In this document: in pieces, positions 23,128-34,895 of the stretch
Layout: each line of letters begins with the position of its first letter
Position numbering within the stretch: the stretch's first letter is position 1
Assembly: GCF_011745365.1 (NCBI RefSeq)
Contig: NW_024468914.1
Coordinates: 3,064,228-3,128,227 of the forward strand
DNA: 64,000 nt
Direction of reading: 5' to 3'
Source of the DNA: Cryphonectria parasitica EP155
Taxonomy: Eukaryota; Ascomycota; Sordariomycetes; Diaporthales; Cryphonectriaceae
The notes under the pieces: generated by a model
Told to the model about the DNA's origin: nothing
Database searches by the model: none
The model's input: only the letters and a program-made list of their open reading frames with translations
Position numbers and translations under genes: made by a program

Positions 23128-23929
23128 ATGGCATTCAGATCTTCCCTTAGGCCATTGAGCCTGGCCGCGAGGTCGTCTCTCATGTCCTCCTCGAGGGGCT
23201 TCCACTCAACTCGCCCGGCGTTCGTCAAGGTTGGAGATTCTATTCCCAACCTGGAAGTCCTTGCAGAGGGCTCGCCTGCCAACAAGGTCAATCTCGCCAA
23301 GGAGCTCGCCACCGGGAAGGGTCTCATCATCGGCGTACCGGGAGCTTTCAGTACGTCCCACAGCTAACCCGCCAGAATGATGACCAGCTAGCTCTAGGAG
23401 AGACTGACGGCAGTTTAACAGGCCCTGGGTGCTCGCAGAAGCACATCCCAAGCTATCTCAAGCATCCTAATCTCCAGGATGCGGGCAAGGTCTTTGTCGT
23501 CTCCGTCAATGATCCTTTCGTCATGGGGGCCTGGGGCGATGCTCTGGACTCAAGCGGAGCTATAGGTGTAAGTGCTCTCTTACTCTCTGGATGACTTTCC
23601 CTTTCCCTTGGAGAAAGCAGCTAAAGAAACCCTCATTCACCAGATCCGCTTCCTTGCCGATCCGGTCGCCGAATTCACCAAGGCGCTGGACCTCGACTTT
23701 GATGCCACCAAGATCTTCGGCAACGTGCGGAGCAAGCGGTATGCCCTCGTGACGGAGGACGGTAAAGTCAAGTAAGTCGCAGTCTGTTGGAAACAGTGTC
23801 CTGGTCCTGTCTATAGCTGACGGTAATGTCTTTAGATCTACCCACATCGAGAGTGACGGAACGGGTACGAACGATTCTATGGCAGAGAAGGTTCTTGGGC
23901 CTCCTACCTCACTGGACTGGAATGCTTGA
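23128..23929 (+). CDS. mitochondrial peroxiredoxin, Prx5/AhpC-TSA type
   Basis: Four exons: 23128-23350, 23422-23567, 23644-23771 and 23836-23929, joined in phase to 196 residues. Donors are GTACGT, GTAAGT and GTAAGT; acceptors AACAG, ACCAG and TTTAG. Residues 1-30 are Arg/Ser-rich without acids and end in GFHSTRP, a mitochondrial presequence. The active-site motif PGAFSPGCSQKHIPSY holds the peroxidatic cysteine at residue 78. It is the only cysteine in the model, which makes this a 1-Cys enzyme that would need an external thiol. Prx5 reduces hydrogen peroxide and organic peroxides. The short C-terminal exon ends AEKVLGPPTSLDWNA. Confidence 0.9.
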
Positions 23930-24572
23930 ACGCCCTTCTGCAGCCTCCCGGCGTGGAATTTATCTATCATGTCGCGTGAGATTACTGCAAATTTTCCCAA
24001 AACTAAGAACATGTTTATCCCCAAAAGGTTTTTGCAAACTTCATGAGACCGTGCAAACAAATCGCGAGGCCACGGCATCAGCCTGCGTATAGGATTGGCA
24101 TTTGCAGTTAGTCTGTATTCTGCTCAAATCATACTTTAATTTAGAGGACGTCTGCTTGACGCCGTGACATCCCGTGTAGTCCATTTCGATTCTGGCACAA
24201 AGGCCCATGGCAAGATAAGAGCACATACGAGGTCCACATTTTGATGGCAAGCCAGTACGGAATTCACATCAGCACCGAGGTAAGGGATGCCTCAATGTAG
24301 CTCTCCAATGGTTGTATGACCCCTGCCACCACGGCTCGATCTCAGCTAAGATATCGACTATTGATGGCGGTCTAGCGACGAGAGTTCTCTGCCATTCGAT
24401 TTCAATTTCGCCCTCGAGAGCCTAGAGACGAGGTCTGAGTGTGTCTCGAAAGCCTCTCACTAATCTCCTCTCGCCAGTAAGGTGGTTGAGCGAGAAGAAA
24501 ATCCCTTGCAGACAGACTTAGACCAGACCCCGCCGGACGGATATTAAGCAAACAAGCAGCAGAGTGCAAGGC
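23930..24572. other. convergent intergenic region
   Basis: About 640 bases between the Prx5 and DUF167 gene 3' ends. Nothing beyond 3' UTR-like sequence was seen. Confidence 0.4.
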
Positions 24573-25067
24573 TCATCCAGAGTCCTCATCAACGGCGTCA
24601 CTGAGCATCTTTAGCAGCTTCTTCAGGCACTCCTCTTCACCCTGCTGGACCGCCCTGCCCCCAACAGCAACAGTCTTGTCCCTAGATTTCATTCCACGAG
24701 TGATTTGGAGATCAGACTTCGGTACGCCTAGCACCTGCTCTCCAGCTGTGTCAGTAAGCACCAAGCCTCCGGCAACCTTTCAGTGATGGAATGGTCGCGT
24801 CTGCACAGTGACGGACGGCCAAGAATGTACAGGCCTGTGTATCTCATGCGCCAGACTACTTACCTCGCTCAGCACGGCCAGAACAGCCTTATTGGCCTCC
24901 CCCTCTCTGGCAGCAGCAGTGACGCAGAGCTCGACAGCGTCATCGGTGAGAGCCGCCACACCCTCGCGGACCTTGCTGGCTCCTGGCTTGACGCGGCACT
25001 GGAGGTAGACGGTGGGGAGCTTGTTCTTGGATCCGGCGACGTATTGGATGAAGCGGCGGGTTGACAT
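24573..25067 (-). CDS. DUF167/YggU family protein
   Basis: Exons 24864-25067 and 24573-24734 encode 121 residues; the intron (129 nt) has GTAAGT and GAGCAG ends. The conserved core is VKPGASK followed by [19 protein letters not shown], then [12 protein letters not shown], the classical pattern of the small YggU/C15orf40 family in bacteria, archaea and eukaryotes. The biochemical function is unknown. It is the smallest single-domain gene here; the length matches the family. Confidence 0.85.
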
Positions 25068-25884
25068 TGTTTGATTGTCTTCTCGGTGACCTCACCGGAA
25101 GAAGGGCCCTGGATCACTACTTAGTCATGAGAACATGGGAGAGTTTGCGTGCTGGCTTTTTCTCTTTCTCATTTTCCCCTTCCCTCTCTTCTTTCTCTGC
25201 CTGTCGTACGATTTGAAGAGAGCTGGTTTCTGCTCGGAAGGGCTGGTCGGAGATGGAGGTTGACATAAGTGGACCCCCGGTCCTGGTCCTTGCCGAGCTG
25301 GGCGGGGTACTCCCGACACTGACAGCACCGAGTCGACCACTTGCAACACCTTGAACTCTACACTTGACCGATCGCCCGTTTCTTATTCGAAATCTTATAC
25401 AGACAAGGCCCCTCGAGACCCTATGCATAGACTCATACTGCAGGCAATGTGATCGGATGCGAACGACGGAGCAGACAGGGCAAAATTGCAGATACACGCA
25501 CAAGGAGAGAGAAAAAGTATGCAGATTGTGGGTTCGGTCATGGCTTCATACTCGAGACCCTCTTATCATATTCATGATTCGTGTTGCAGCAACACCGCAT
25601 CACGCGCAAGGCTGTTCTATTCCAACTCGGCAGCGGTGGACTCTGCTGTCCTCAACGCTACTTGTACGTGGACAGGTGGTCGGCGCCCTCCACCTCGTAT
25701 ACCCATAGCCATAGTAGCAGTCATCCCTCTCTTGGGCTGATGTCTTCGCTTATATAGCATAGAACCTCGTAAGAGGCCGAGACATGGATTTCTGGCCTTG
25801 CAGACGCCAGAAACAGTCTCGAGACGCAGCGTGTGCGTAGTAGAGATGATCCTTTTCAATGTACCTTTAGTTACCGCAGCTCAT
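25068..25884. other. intergenic region between two minus-strand genes
   Basis: About 820 bases: the DUF167 gene promoter plus the Dam1 3' end. No gene supported. Confidence 0.4.
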
Positions 25885-26639
25885 TCATCTGATGCCACGG
25901 GCCCTTGGGCGTACGAGTCCACTAGACCGCGTGCCACGAGTGCCACCAGCACCGCCGCGACCACCCCGAGCCTGCGTTCCACCGCGAGTGGACGGCGCAG
26001 GCACCCGAGAGGTCCTTGACCTAGGGGCTGGAGTCTGGAACCTGGATGCGGTTGGTCTCATGGATGAAGGGTTCTCGACGAAGGAGGTATCGGTGGTCCT
26101 AGGAGTGGAAAAGTTTAGTAAGGGGCCGAGATCGGCAGACGCATACTGGCAACGGCAGACCACGCTTACATGAAGGTTGTTTCTCCCTCGAGCTCGCCTG
26201 TGGACTTATTATCAGGAACCTGGACGGATTCCTGCTCCTCCTTCTGCCTCGCCCTCCGGAACGACTCGGGTATAGGGCCCTAGCAGCCTGCGTCAGAAAG
26301 GATGTGGGAGAGCAGCAACGATAATGAGGGGAACCTCGGTACCTCTGGAAAGTCAACACAGAAAGCGTTCATGTTGAGTCCGTAGAGGAAGCTGGCAAAG
26401 CTCTCACTGAAGCGGGCCAGGCTCTCATGCATCAGCTGGAAGTGCATAAGGTTTGCCTCGAGGTCGGCCATGGCATCAGAGAGCTCGCCGAACTGGGGCT
26501 CGAAGGCGTTGAGCGGAAAGGGGGCGTCTGAGCTGGCTCTCGCAGATTCCCTGAAGGAGGACCGAGAGGATGGTCTGAGGGGTGTGGTCGGGCGCGAGAC
26601 CCTCGTACGCGATGTTGAACGTTTTCGCTCTTGAGACAT
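25885..26639 (-). CDS. DAM1: DASH complex subunit Dam1
   Basis: Exons 26343-26639, 26170-26279 and 25885-26098 encode 206 residues in phase; introns have GTACCG/GCTAG and GTAAGC/CCTAG ends. The N-terminus is Ser/Arg/Pro-rich with repeated RPTTPLRPSSR-like sites. The conserved core is the segment beginning FEPQFGELSDAMADLEANLM and running through HESLARFSESFASFLYGLNM to CVDFPEGPIPESF, the family signature. Dam1 is a subunit of the fungal DASH ring that couples kinetochores to spindle microtubules. The C-terminus is a basic R/G-rich tail (GGTQARGGRGGAGGTRG), suited to microtubule or nucleic acid contact. Confidence 0.92.
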
Positions 26640-27767
26640 GATGTGCTTCTTCTCTCCCTGTATGGACGGTCTCTGGCTTATTGGTGATTGGTAATTTGGA
26701 GGATAGTTGGTATGGGGGATTGATTTTGGAGGGGTAGAGGAGAGCGTTTGTTTAGGTGACAAACGCGCCAAGCTAGGTGGAGGACGCGTCTAGGTCCCCG
26801 CTGAGGGGCAAAGGGGCACAGGCGGTGATTGACGAACCAGGCCCTGATGTTTTCCTTCTCCATAGCACGTGCCACAAGTCGGAACAAAGGCCCAAATAAG
26901 AACTCTGGGGGGGGGGGGGGCTTCAAAGATGGTGAATTGTGGATGGCGACTTTTGAGTACTGCTTTACGCAAGTCACTGTTAAGAGATGCAGATTCATCC
27001 CTAATGATTCGCAGCTCTGTTGTTGTTCTTGACTATCAAGTACTGATTACAATAAGTACTATGTACCGCAGTAAGTACCATAGCACACTGACAGTGACGC
27101 AATCTGTTGGGACCCAACCCGGTATTTAGGCTTTCAGGTCAAAAGTCTCCGCTGTGCTAAGCTGTCGCGTGCGTGCATTTTGGGCCCTTGCAGCTGGAAC
27201 CCCGCCAAATTTGCGCCTCGACAACTCCGCAACTGAACTGGCCGTCATCTTAAGCAACAGATTTTCTTGCCGAGCAAAGCCCACACACGTTGATCCCACT
27301 CCTACAAAAGTGTCACATCTCACCTAGACATTAGCCTGTTTGGCTTATTGGCCGAATCCAGGTCCCAAGCCTAAATTTGCGGCGAGCAGCAGAGACTCTT
27401 ACGATCTGATCGTCACCTTGGGCCCCAAATTCAATCTCCGGATCCCCCGGCGCAGGGCCCTTGGAGCTCTTTTGGACCTGGTCGCAAACCTGTCCCGTCC
27501 CGACTGTATGTGTGCTCATGTTCGTGCTTATTTGATGATGTACACTACTATACTGTGGTATTTGTTTGGAGCCGGAGCCTACGCTGCGCCCGTGGCCTCC
27601 CGTTGACTACCCCAACTGCTGTTGCAACTCGGAACCGAGCCGACTTGATGCTGACGTACTCTCTCTCTCTCTCTCTCTCTGATTCTTCTGCTAGACGAGA
27701 CCAGTAGTTTCTTCCTGATCCTCCCTCCACCTGTCTTAACTTTTCATCCCTTTGTTCAACGTCGTCC
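26640..27767. promoter_or_regulatory. divergent intergenic region between DAM1 and the CSR1-like gene
   Basis: About 1.1 kb with both promoters. It contains a G14 tract (26907-26920) and a CT dinucleotide tract (27659-27680) about 90 bases upstream of the CSR1-like ATG. No gene seen. Confidence 0.45.
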
Positions 27768-29721
27768 ATGCGACACTCCCGTCTCACGTCGGCCACTTTC
27801 CTCCACTCTCGCTACAGTCGTTCCCTCCTTACGCCTCGAGCAGCATACAGACCTCCTACTGCGAGAAGTTCCTGTCGCGGGATCACGACCTACCGGCCAC
27901 TCGGTCCCTTGGTCTCACCATTGACCAGTTGTCACAGACGCCTTGCGCTACACTCATCTTCGGCTTCAGGACCGAGGGATCATCTTGGAGAGCCCCTTCA
28001 GGCCGGCGCTTCCTCTCTATTCCTTGTACTCGCTGCGCTTTCAGCCGCCGCCGCCGTTTACGCCGCGCTTCGACCCGGTACAATTAACGAGAGGATTGAA
28101 ACTGATTCTGGCGAAGACGACGAAATGGCCGACATCAAGACTGAGGCGCAGCCAGGGCGCGTGGGGAACTTGACCCCCGAGCAGGAAGAGAAGCTGCGCG
28201 AGCTGTGGGCTGCCATCTTCAAGGTGTGCGCAGTGGGCGAACAAGACGAGCCAACGCCGGCCTCCTCCACCGCACCTGTGGCGGCCGACAAGTCCAATTC
28301 TAAGGAGAAGGGCAAGAAAAGGAGGATAACCTTGTTCTCTAGGAAGGGTCACAAGGATAAGAGCGGCGACTCGGATTCGGCCTCTACGGCCAGCGGGCTA
28401 AGCTCCTCTGTGAAGGAGGATGACGCGGAGGACAAGTATGGGCAGAACAAGCAGTTCCTCGACACATTGGCCAGCTCCTCGCCCGAGAGCATCCGCGCCA
28501 CTATCTGGAGCATGATCAAGCACGACCACCCTGATGCGCTCGCCCTGCGCTTCCTGCGCGCAAGAAAATGGGATGTTGACAAGGCCCTCGTCATGCTGGT
28601 TTCCACGATGAACTGGCGCGCCAACGATATGCACGTCGACGACGACATCATGAAGAAGGGCGAGGCCGGCATGGCCGACCTGTCCAAGTCTAGCGATCCG
28701 AAGGAGAAGCAGCTGGGTGAGGACTTTATGGCGCAGATTCGCATGGGCAAGAGCTTCCTCCACGGTCTGGACGACCAGGGAAGGCCCATCTGCGTCGTGA
28801 GGGTACGGCTACACCACCAGGGTGAGCAGTGCGAGGAGTCGCTTGAGCGATACACTGTCTACCTTATCGAGACCGCACGCATGGTTCTACGGCCGCCGGT
28901 GGACACAGCAACCATCATGTTTGATATGACTGGCTTCTCCATGGCCAACATGGTGAGTTTGCAAGACTTGGCGCCGTCGTCCTCATCAACAACCGGACTG
29001 ATAAGCAGCGTGTAACTGACTGACACACATCCAGGACTATACACCGGTGAAATTCATGATCAAGTGCTTTGAGGCAAACTATCCTGAATCATTAGGCTCG
29101 GTCCTTGTCCACAAAGCACCTTGGCTCTTCCAAGGTAAGTCCCCCGCCCGCCGAGAGCGTAGTTGCCACTACGCGTTGGTTTCCTCCTCACAGATAGACG
29201 AGCAAGTCACTAAAGTCACGACAGGCATATGGAAGCTCATCCGCAGCTGGCTTGATCCCGTTGTCGCCAGCAAGGTACACTTCACCAACAACCTGAAGGA
29301 CCTGGAGGAGTTCGTCGCGCCCAGCCGCGTGCTTAAGGAGCTCGACGGCGAGGAGGATTGGGACTACAAATACGTCGAACCCGTGCCCGGAGAGAACGAC
29401 AAGATGAACGATACAGCCACGCGCGACGGCATGCTGGCCGCCCGCGAGCAGCTGTACAAGGACTATGAGCAGGCGACACTGACCTGGATCAAGACGCCTG
29501 ACGCCGCAGGGATCAAGGCGCAAAGGGAAAGTATCGCGTCGAAGCTCAGGGCGGACTACTGGGCACTAGACCCGTACCTGCGCGCGAGGTCATACTATGA
29601 CAGAACGGGATGGATACAGGGGGAAAAGGTAGACCCGTACGGCACGGCCGAGAAGACCCCCGCGGCGGTACAGGCGGGAGCGAATGGCGATGCCGCGACG
29701 AGTGCAGACGATGTGGACTAA
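27768..29721 (+). CDS. CRAL-TRIO (Sec14-like) lipid-transfer protein, Csr1-like
   Basis: Exons 27768-28952, 29035-29134 and 29225-29721 give 593 residues; introns have GTGAGT/TCCAG and GTAAGT/GACAG ends. From residue 120 (MADIKTEAQPGRVGNLTPEQ) the protein resembles fungal Csr1/Sfh2-type proteins: a CRAL-TRIO-N helical region (FLRARKWDVDKALVML) and the lipid-binding lobe (VDTATIMFDMTGFSMANMDY, VLVHKAPWLFQGIWK). Such proteins exchange phosphatidylinositol and other lipids between membranes. Unusually, 119 residues precede this. They are rich in Arg/Ser/Leu with almost no acids at first (presequence-like), followed by a hydrophobic span at about 83-101. The first ATG is 27768; the internal ATG at 28125 is in the same frame. 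Confidence 0.87.
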
Positions 29722-30001
29722 AGGGTGAGAGAGAGAGAGAGAGAGTAATACGATCATACACCTACATATACGTATATATGATAGAAGGTATATATTGGGG
29801 GCGCGCGTAAAATCTTAAAGAGCGACCCTCCGCAATGAAAAGTCTCAATGACGAGGTTCGTCCTCGCAACAATTAAGTAGAGATCACCATCGAGACGCAA
29901 CGCTGTTCTCTTTTCATGTGTCGATGTGTCTCTCATTGCGGCGAGGTAAATGAAGGCATAAAATGCCACACGCTATCTTTCTAAGAATCAAAAGGGCCTT
30001 T

Positions 30002-30952
30002 TCACATTTTGCTCTTGATCTGCTCGGCCAGGGCCTTGAGCTCATCCATCTCCAGCTTCTGCTGCGGCCAGCCAACACCCAGGCCCTCCGTCTCGTTCGG
30101 CTTGGGAATCTAATACAATGCATCATCAGCCGGCGCCCACATCCTTTGAGAGGAGGAAATTAAATGACACCACCTCGAAAGAAGGAACAAGGCAGAAGGA
30201 AAGGGGGAGGGGGTCTGTCATCTTACCACGTGAACGTGAACCTTTGAGCAAAAGAACGTAGACAGCAGATCAGCCGACTGAGCACCTAGAACGCAGACTT
30301 GGGCTGATTAAGGCGTTACTCACATGGTCAACTTCCTGGTGGGCGATACGGCCGTTGTTCTGCAGAATATTGAAGTTCACGGCGCCGGAGGCGATGGCGA
30401 TCTTCTTTGCGACAGGCTACTATGGTGTTAGTTCGAACCATTGCCAACTCAACCCGCTCCTCCACCCAGGATGGCATTCTTTCTTGAAAGTTAAGTAGGT
30501 TGGAACAGCAGACGCACCAGGAGCTCAGTCAGGCTGTCGTCAGGGATGTCCGTCAGCTTCTCGCCGTGGTGCTTGGGGATGACGAGCTGTATGTAATTTG
30601 GTAGTGTGTCAGTGAGCGTACGACCTCCCAGCAATTATAGGTAAAGAAGGGGTTGTGTGTGCCATACAGCGTGGCCCTTGCTCAAGGGGTTGATGTCCAG
30701 AAAGGCGAACGTCTTGTCACTCTCGAAGAGCTTGAAGGAGGGAATATCGCCTAAACGAACATGTATTAGCGAGAGACAACAGGCAGCGAAACAACTGCTT
30801 TGCCACCAAGGTCCTCCTCTCTTCTCGGGGCGACTTGTGGATGGCGCCGAAGCCCGGGGGGAGCTTGACTGCAAAGGGTTCAGAGGAGGAAGGGGGGGGA
30901 ACGAATTGCGGCACACACCCTTGATGATCTTGCAGAAAATACAAGACGCCAT
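30002..30952 (-). CDS. HNT1: HINT/Hnt1-type HIT nucleotide hydrolase
   Basis: Six exons: 30919-30952, 30668-30750, 30518-30586, 30324-30416, 30227-30241 and 30002-30109, totalling 133 residues in phase. Landmarks: MASCIFCKIIKG, SFKLFESDKTFAFLDINPLS and KGHALVIPKHHGEKL. The catalytic histidine triad H-V-H-V-H-V is split over three exons: exon 4 ends at VDH, exon 5 is a 15-nt micro-exon coding VHVHV, and exon 6 starts IPKP. HINT proteins hydrolyse purine nucleoside phosphoramidates such as AMP-lysine. Five introns in about 400 coding bases is high for this window. ATG 30952 was chosen; an in-frame ATG at 30964 would add four residues. Confidence 0.93.
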
Positions 30953-31811
30953 TCTGTTCATCACTTTTATTCACGCAATGAGAGAAAGGTGTTGTTTGGA
31001 ATTCGAGATTGCTATGTTGTTGTAAAGGAAAATGAAATCCAATCCAGTCATAGAGACGGAAATATATCGCCGACAACAGGTCGTGATGAGGGTGATCGCA
31101 GTTCGATATGCGGGGGTTCGGGGTTTTTGGGGCTGGTTTAGTCATGGCTATATAAAGTAGCTTAAACAGTTTCAAGTTGCAGTCGGATCTCCTACCGAAC
31201 TCACCTCTTGCCTTTTACCAGATGTGACCGTGGGTTGACCGAAAACACTGCATTACCTACAATCTTTGGAACCTTCTCGTCTGGAGCACCCAGATTCGAT
31301 TTATATTTTGCACTTTTTTTGTAGTCTTACCAAGATCAGTCATAGTCCAATGTTTAATTTGATACGAATTTGATCACTCATAACTTGAGTTCTGTTTTTA
31401 ATTTGTTTTTCTCTTCTTCTTTTCTGGCAGACTGCTGTGCCCTCTCCTAGCCAAGTAGGTAGGCTGGTAGGTAGGTCGCTGTGCCACTTGACCGAATTAC
31501 ATCATCCCAGCCCCGCTGCAGTTGGAGGGGCTGTGAGGCAACCTCGCAGCCTAAAAGCTACCCTTCTGTCAAACCACATCTGCGTTGACGCCTGAGACCG
31601 CTTGAAACCGCATCCTCCTCTTCCTCACGGCCAACAACATATAGACAGCACTGCAAGTGATTCAGTGGTTTATTTTCAATACTCAAGCTTCTCTGGCCCC
31701 CTTGGCGCAACGAGCGACCGACCGACCAGACCGACTGAACCGCTCAAGACGTATTAACCCCCCCCAAGTCGACGCCCACCCTCGATTATAACCCCCTACA
31801 ACAGGCTCAAC
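30953..31811. promoter_or_regulatory. divergent intergenic region between HNT1 and MOG1
   Basis: About 860 bases with both promoters; no gene supported. AT-rich around 31280-31430. Confidence 0.4.
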
Positions 31812-32503
31812 ATGTCCCACCGGTATAAGCACACACCTCTCTTCGGCGGCGCGATCGAGAGTGACCTACCGGCCAACTTTGCGGATGTGAGCAAGCTGCG
31901 CCAGGTGCCCGATAACCAGGAGGTCTTCATCGACAAGGACGGCTTCACAAGCATCATCTTCGACATCACGGAGCGGGTGGGCAGGCCCGGAAGCTCCGAC
32001 GAGATTGATGGCGCCGCTCTGACCACGCACCTGGAGGAGTTGGTCGGGTCGGACGTCGACACGGTCAAAGTGTGGAACTCCACTGAGACAGTGTTCAGCA
32101 AGCTCGAGTATGTCCCTCTCTTTCTCCCTCTGAAGGCGATTCCTATCCTTGATGGTTTTGCTGACCCTGCTGTGTGTTATTTTCTCTTCTCGTCCCCTTT
32201 AGCAACAAAATCCCGTCCTACACCCTCATCGCGACGCAGACACCGAAGCCCGACCCGTCGGCGGCTTCCGGCGCCGCGCCCGACTTCACGGCCATCATCC
32301 TGACCCTAGTGCGCCTCGAGAAGGAGTCCACCGACATCTTGATCACCATCAACGTCCCGCACATCAAGGGCGAGTACGACGAGGAGGATGTGGACCTGGA
32401 GCTGGGGAAACAGGGCAAGCTCATAGGCGACGCCGTCGAGTACGCTGCGGAGATCTGGAAGACCTTCAAGGTGAAGGACTGGGGTCTATTTAGCGAGATC
32501 TAA
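31812..32503 (+). CDS. MOG1: Ran-binding nuclear import factor Mog1
   Basis: Exons 31812-32107 and 32203-32503 give 198 residues; the intron has GTATGT and TTTAG ends. The N-terminus YKHTPLFGGAIESDLP, the VPDNQEVFIDKDG motif and the Ser/Thr-rich central strand region are characteristic of Mog1 (PsbP-like fold). Mog1 binds Ran (Gsp1) and stimulates nucleotide release or exchange, supporting nuclear protein import. Length (~200) fits the family. The gene is convergent with the SprT-like gene. Confidence 0.93.
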
Positions 32504-32929
32504 GAGGTAGATGATCGTGGGAGAGGGGAGGGAAGAGAGAGAGGCGCGGGAATAATAAGGCAAGGAAGCCAGTGATGAATGATGATACCCCCTACCCTAG
32601 CTACGTTGGCTATATATGTATATGCCGGGTGGGTTCTGATAGTGAAGAATATCATGGACGTGTGAAACATTAGGCAACGATTCACTCGGTCTACATGTGT
32701 CGTCTTGCCTTGGTCCTGGCTGTCTGGGAACGATCATGAACATCACGAATGGCCAAGGCATATCGAGCAACGCGGTTGAAACAGCTTCATGGAATGAACA
32801 AATACGATATTTTGGTTTTGGTTTAGGAACAGTAACGAATCTGAACCATGTCTGAGCCTTTGTGGCCCAGCTCTCAACAACGCTCCTATACACAGGGTAT
32901 CGTAATGCAGATACAAAATCTTCCTCAAA
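32504..32929. other. convergent intergenic region
   Basis: About 430 bases between the 3' ends of MOG1 and the SprT-like gene. Only 3' UTR-like sequence was seen. Confidence 0.4.
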
Positions 32930-34895
32930 TCAAGTCAAGTCGACTATAGTCAGCTGATCCAATGACTTCGTCACGCCCTCGACCTTGTTTTCACCACCAC
33001 TGGTCTGCGATAACGGAGACACGCTGGAACTGTCGTCCACGGCCTTGCAACCCTTTGCCTTCTCCTGCTGGCTCCACCGACTCGCCACCATCCTCATGAT
33101 GTCCTTCTGTGGGCTCCCCGGGTTCTCCTCCTTGATGATCCTCATCTGCTCCTTCATGAAGCGCTGGTAATCGCTCTCTTTGCCCGGCCGCGCCCGCGGC
33201 ACCGGCTTCGTCTGCTTCAGCTCGCCCTTACATGAGCCGCACCGGTGCCGCTCGGTGTTGATGCTCTTGGAGTGGCGTTTGAACTCGGACCCACACTCGG
33301 TGCACTCCCACACATACTTGAAATCAATGTCGTAGCTGTGCCTGGTAGTAACCTCGATGCCCCGGTCTCCAAACTCCTCTGTGACCTTGGCCGCCCAGGC
33401 CTTGAACTCCCGCCCGTGCGGGTTCTTGGTGACGCCCGAGATCATGAAGTTGGCCAGGTGGCAGAACTCGTGCGCGATGACGTTAAGCAGTCGGTGAGAG
33501 TCGTCAATGACCTTGGTCGACAGCTCGATGGAGGCGTGGTGCTTGTGCTCTTCCGAGATGATCACACCGTCCTTGCCCTTCTTCCTGGCCGTCTCGCGTC
33601 TCCAGTTGGCACGCCCAGCCGTCGTGTTGAGCTTGTTGGCCCATTCGATGCGGACGCCACCCGTCGAGGCGGAGAGCTCGGAGATCCGTCCCTTAGTGAT
33701 GCGCTCGTCAAGCTCCTGGAGGAAGCTGCTGGCTACTTCCTGCTTGGACTCGGAGAAGGCCTTCTTGGCAGCTCTCTGTACAGTTGTTTGACTCGGCTCA
33801 GCTCTCTTGGTGGGACTGTTGGCTCTCTTGGAGGGGCTCTTGTTGGTGTTCGAGTCGGGGAAGAGCTGCTTCTTGGGGGAGTGCTCTTCGTTCCAATCGT
33901 CAATGAATCCTTGATCCCAAAATGTATCCATTCGTGGATGGTGGGGTGTGGCAGGAATGCGAGGGATCTTCTTGGTGGGAGACACAAGACCCTTGGGTTT
34001 CCATCGAGGAGGTGAGGATGTCGGTGTTATGGGTCGATCTGTATCGTCCGTGGGACTTCGAGATGTTTGTGGTTCAAGCCCGTGACTAAGGAGCGTAGGA
34101 TTAGCATCGTGTGTGCAGGACCCCAAGGTTGCTGATAACTCACAAGCGAGATTCAGACAGCCAATCTCCAAGAACAACCGAAGACGAAGATTGCTGTGAA
34201 CTCTCTTTCTTCTGCAAGAGGGGCCTGGTCTTGCCCTCACCATCTCTTCCGTTCTTTGGGACATGTGCCGCAATATGTCGTTTTTCTGCTTCAAGAGCCT
34301 CGGCCAGCAGCTGTGAGCTCGGGCTGGGACTGCGCTTCCTGTTCCTAGAAGCCCCCCGCTTGTTGGCGATATGTTGTATGGGCTGAGGCTTCGATGTACG
34401 GCGTCCGAGGATGTCACTCAAATCAAAACTATCATCCTCAGGATCTGAGCTTTGACTAGCCTCAAAGTTAGATTCGTCATCATCATCCTCTGGCTCCTCC
34501 TCCTGCTCTGAAAACCCTTCGATGATGGTTTGCTCTTGGATTGATTCTGCCTCAGATAGATCATTGGTTCCTCCATGTAGAACTGGCGGCTTTGAGCTCC
34601 TGGTCTGCAGCTCGACCTTTTGAGGTGTCAACGACTTCCTCTTCCCGCGGGATCCATCTTTCTTGCTCGGGGTTTGTGGTATACACGCGCCGTTCAGCGG
34701 ACGGAGCAGCGCATTGTCGCTGATGACCCCAAGCTTCCTCCTCCTGACAGTGCTCTTGGCGGCAGGCCGATCTGTCCGTGACACTGGAGTCTCAGCAATC
34801 TTGTTGGATGCCTTTGCTTTTAACGCTTGGACATCTTTCAGGTCCGCAGACTCGTCGTCGCTCGAGTCCCACACGATGCGGCGGCCTCTAGCCAT
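32930..34895 (-). CDS. SprT-like zinc metalloprotease with HMG box (GCNA-type)
   Basis: Exons 34144-34895 and 32930-34085 (intron GTGAGT/CTTAG) give 635 residues. The first ~350 residues are disordered, acidic and K/R-rich, with SPSKRANSPTKRAEP-type basic motifs likely to act in nuclear import. The SprT domain follows: the zinc ligand/catalytic motif HEFCH at about 456-460, a downstream HGREFKAW helix, and a zinc ribbon with CTEC and CGSC pairs. The C-terminus (DYQRFMKEQMRIIKEENPG onward) resembles an HMG-box helix set. This order matches fission yeast SPBC19G7.04 and animal GCNA, proteins tied to repair of DNA-protein crosslinks; that role here is inference. Confidence 0.87.
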
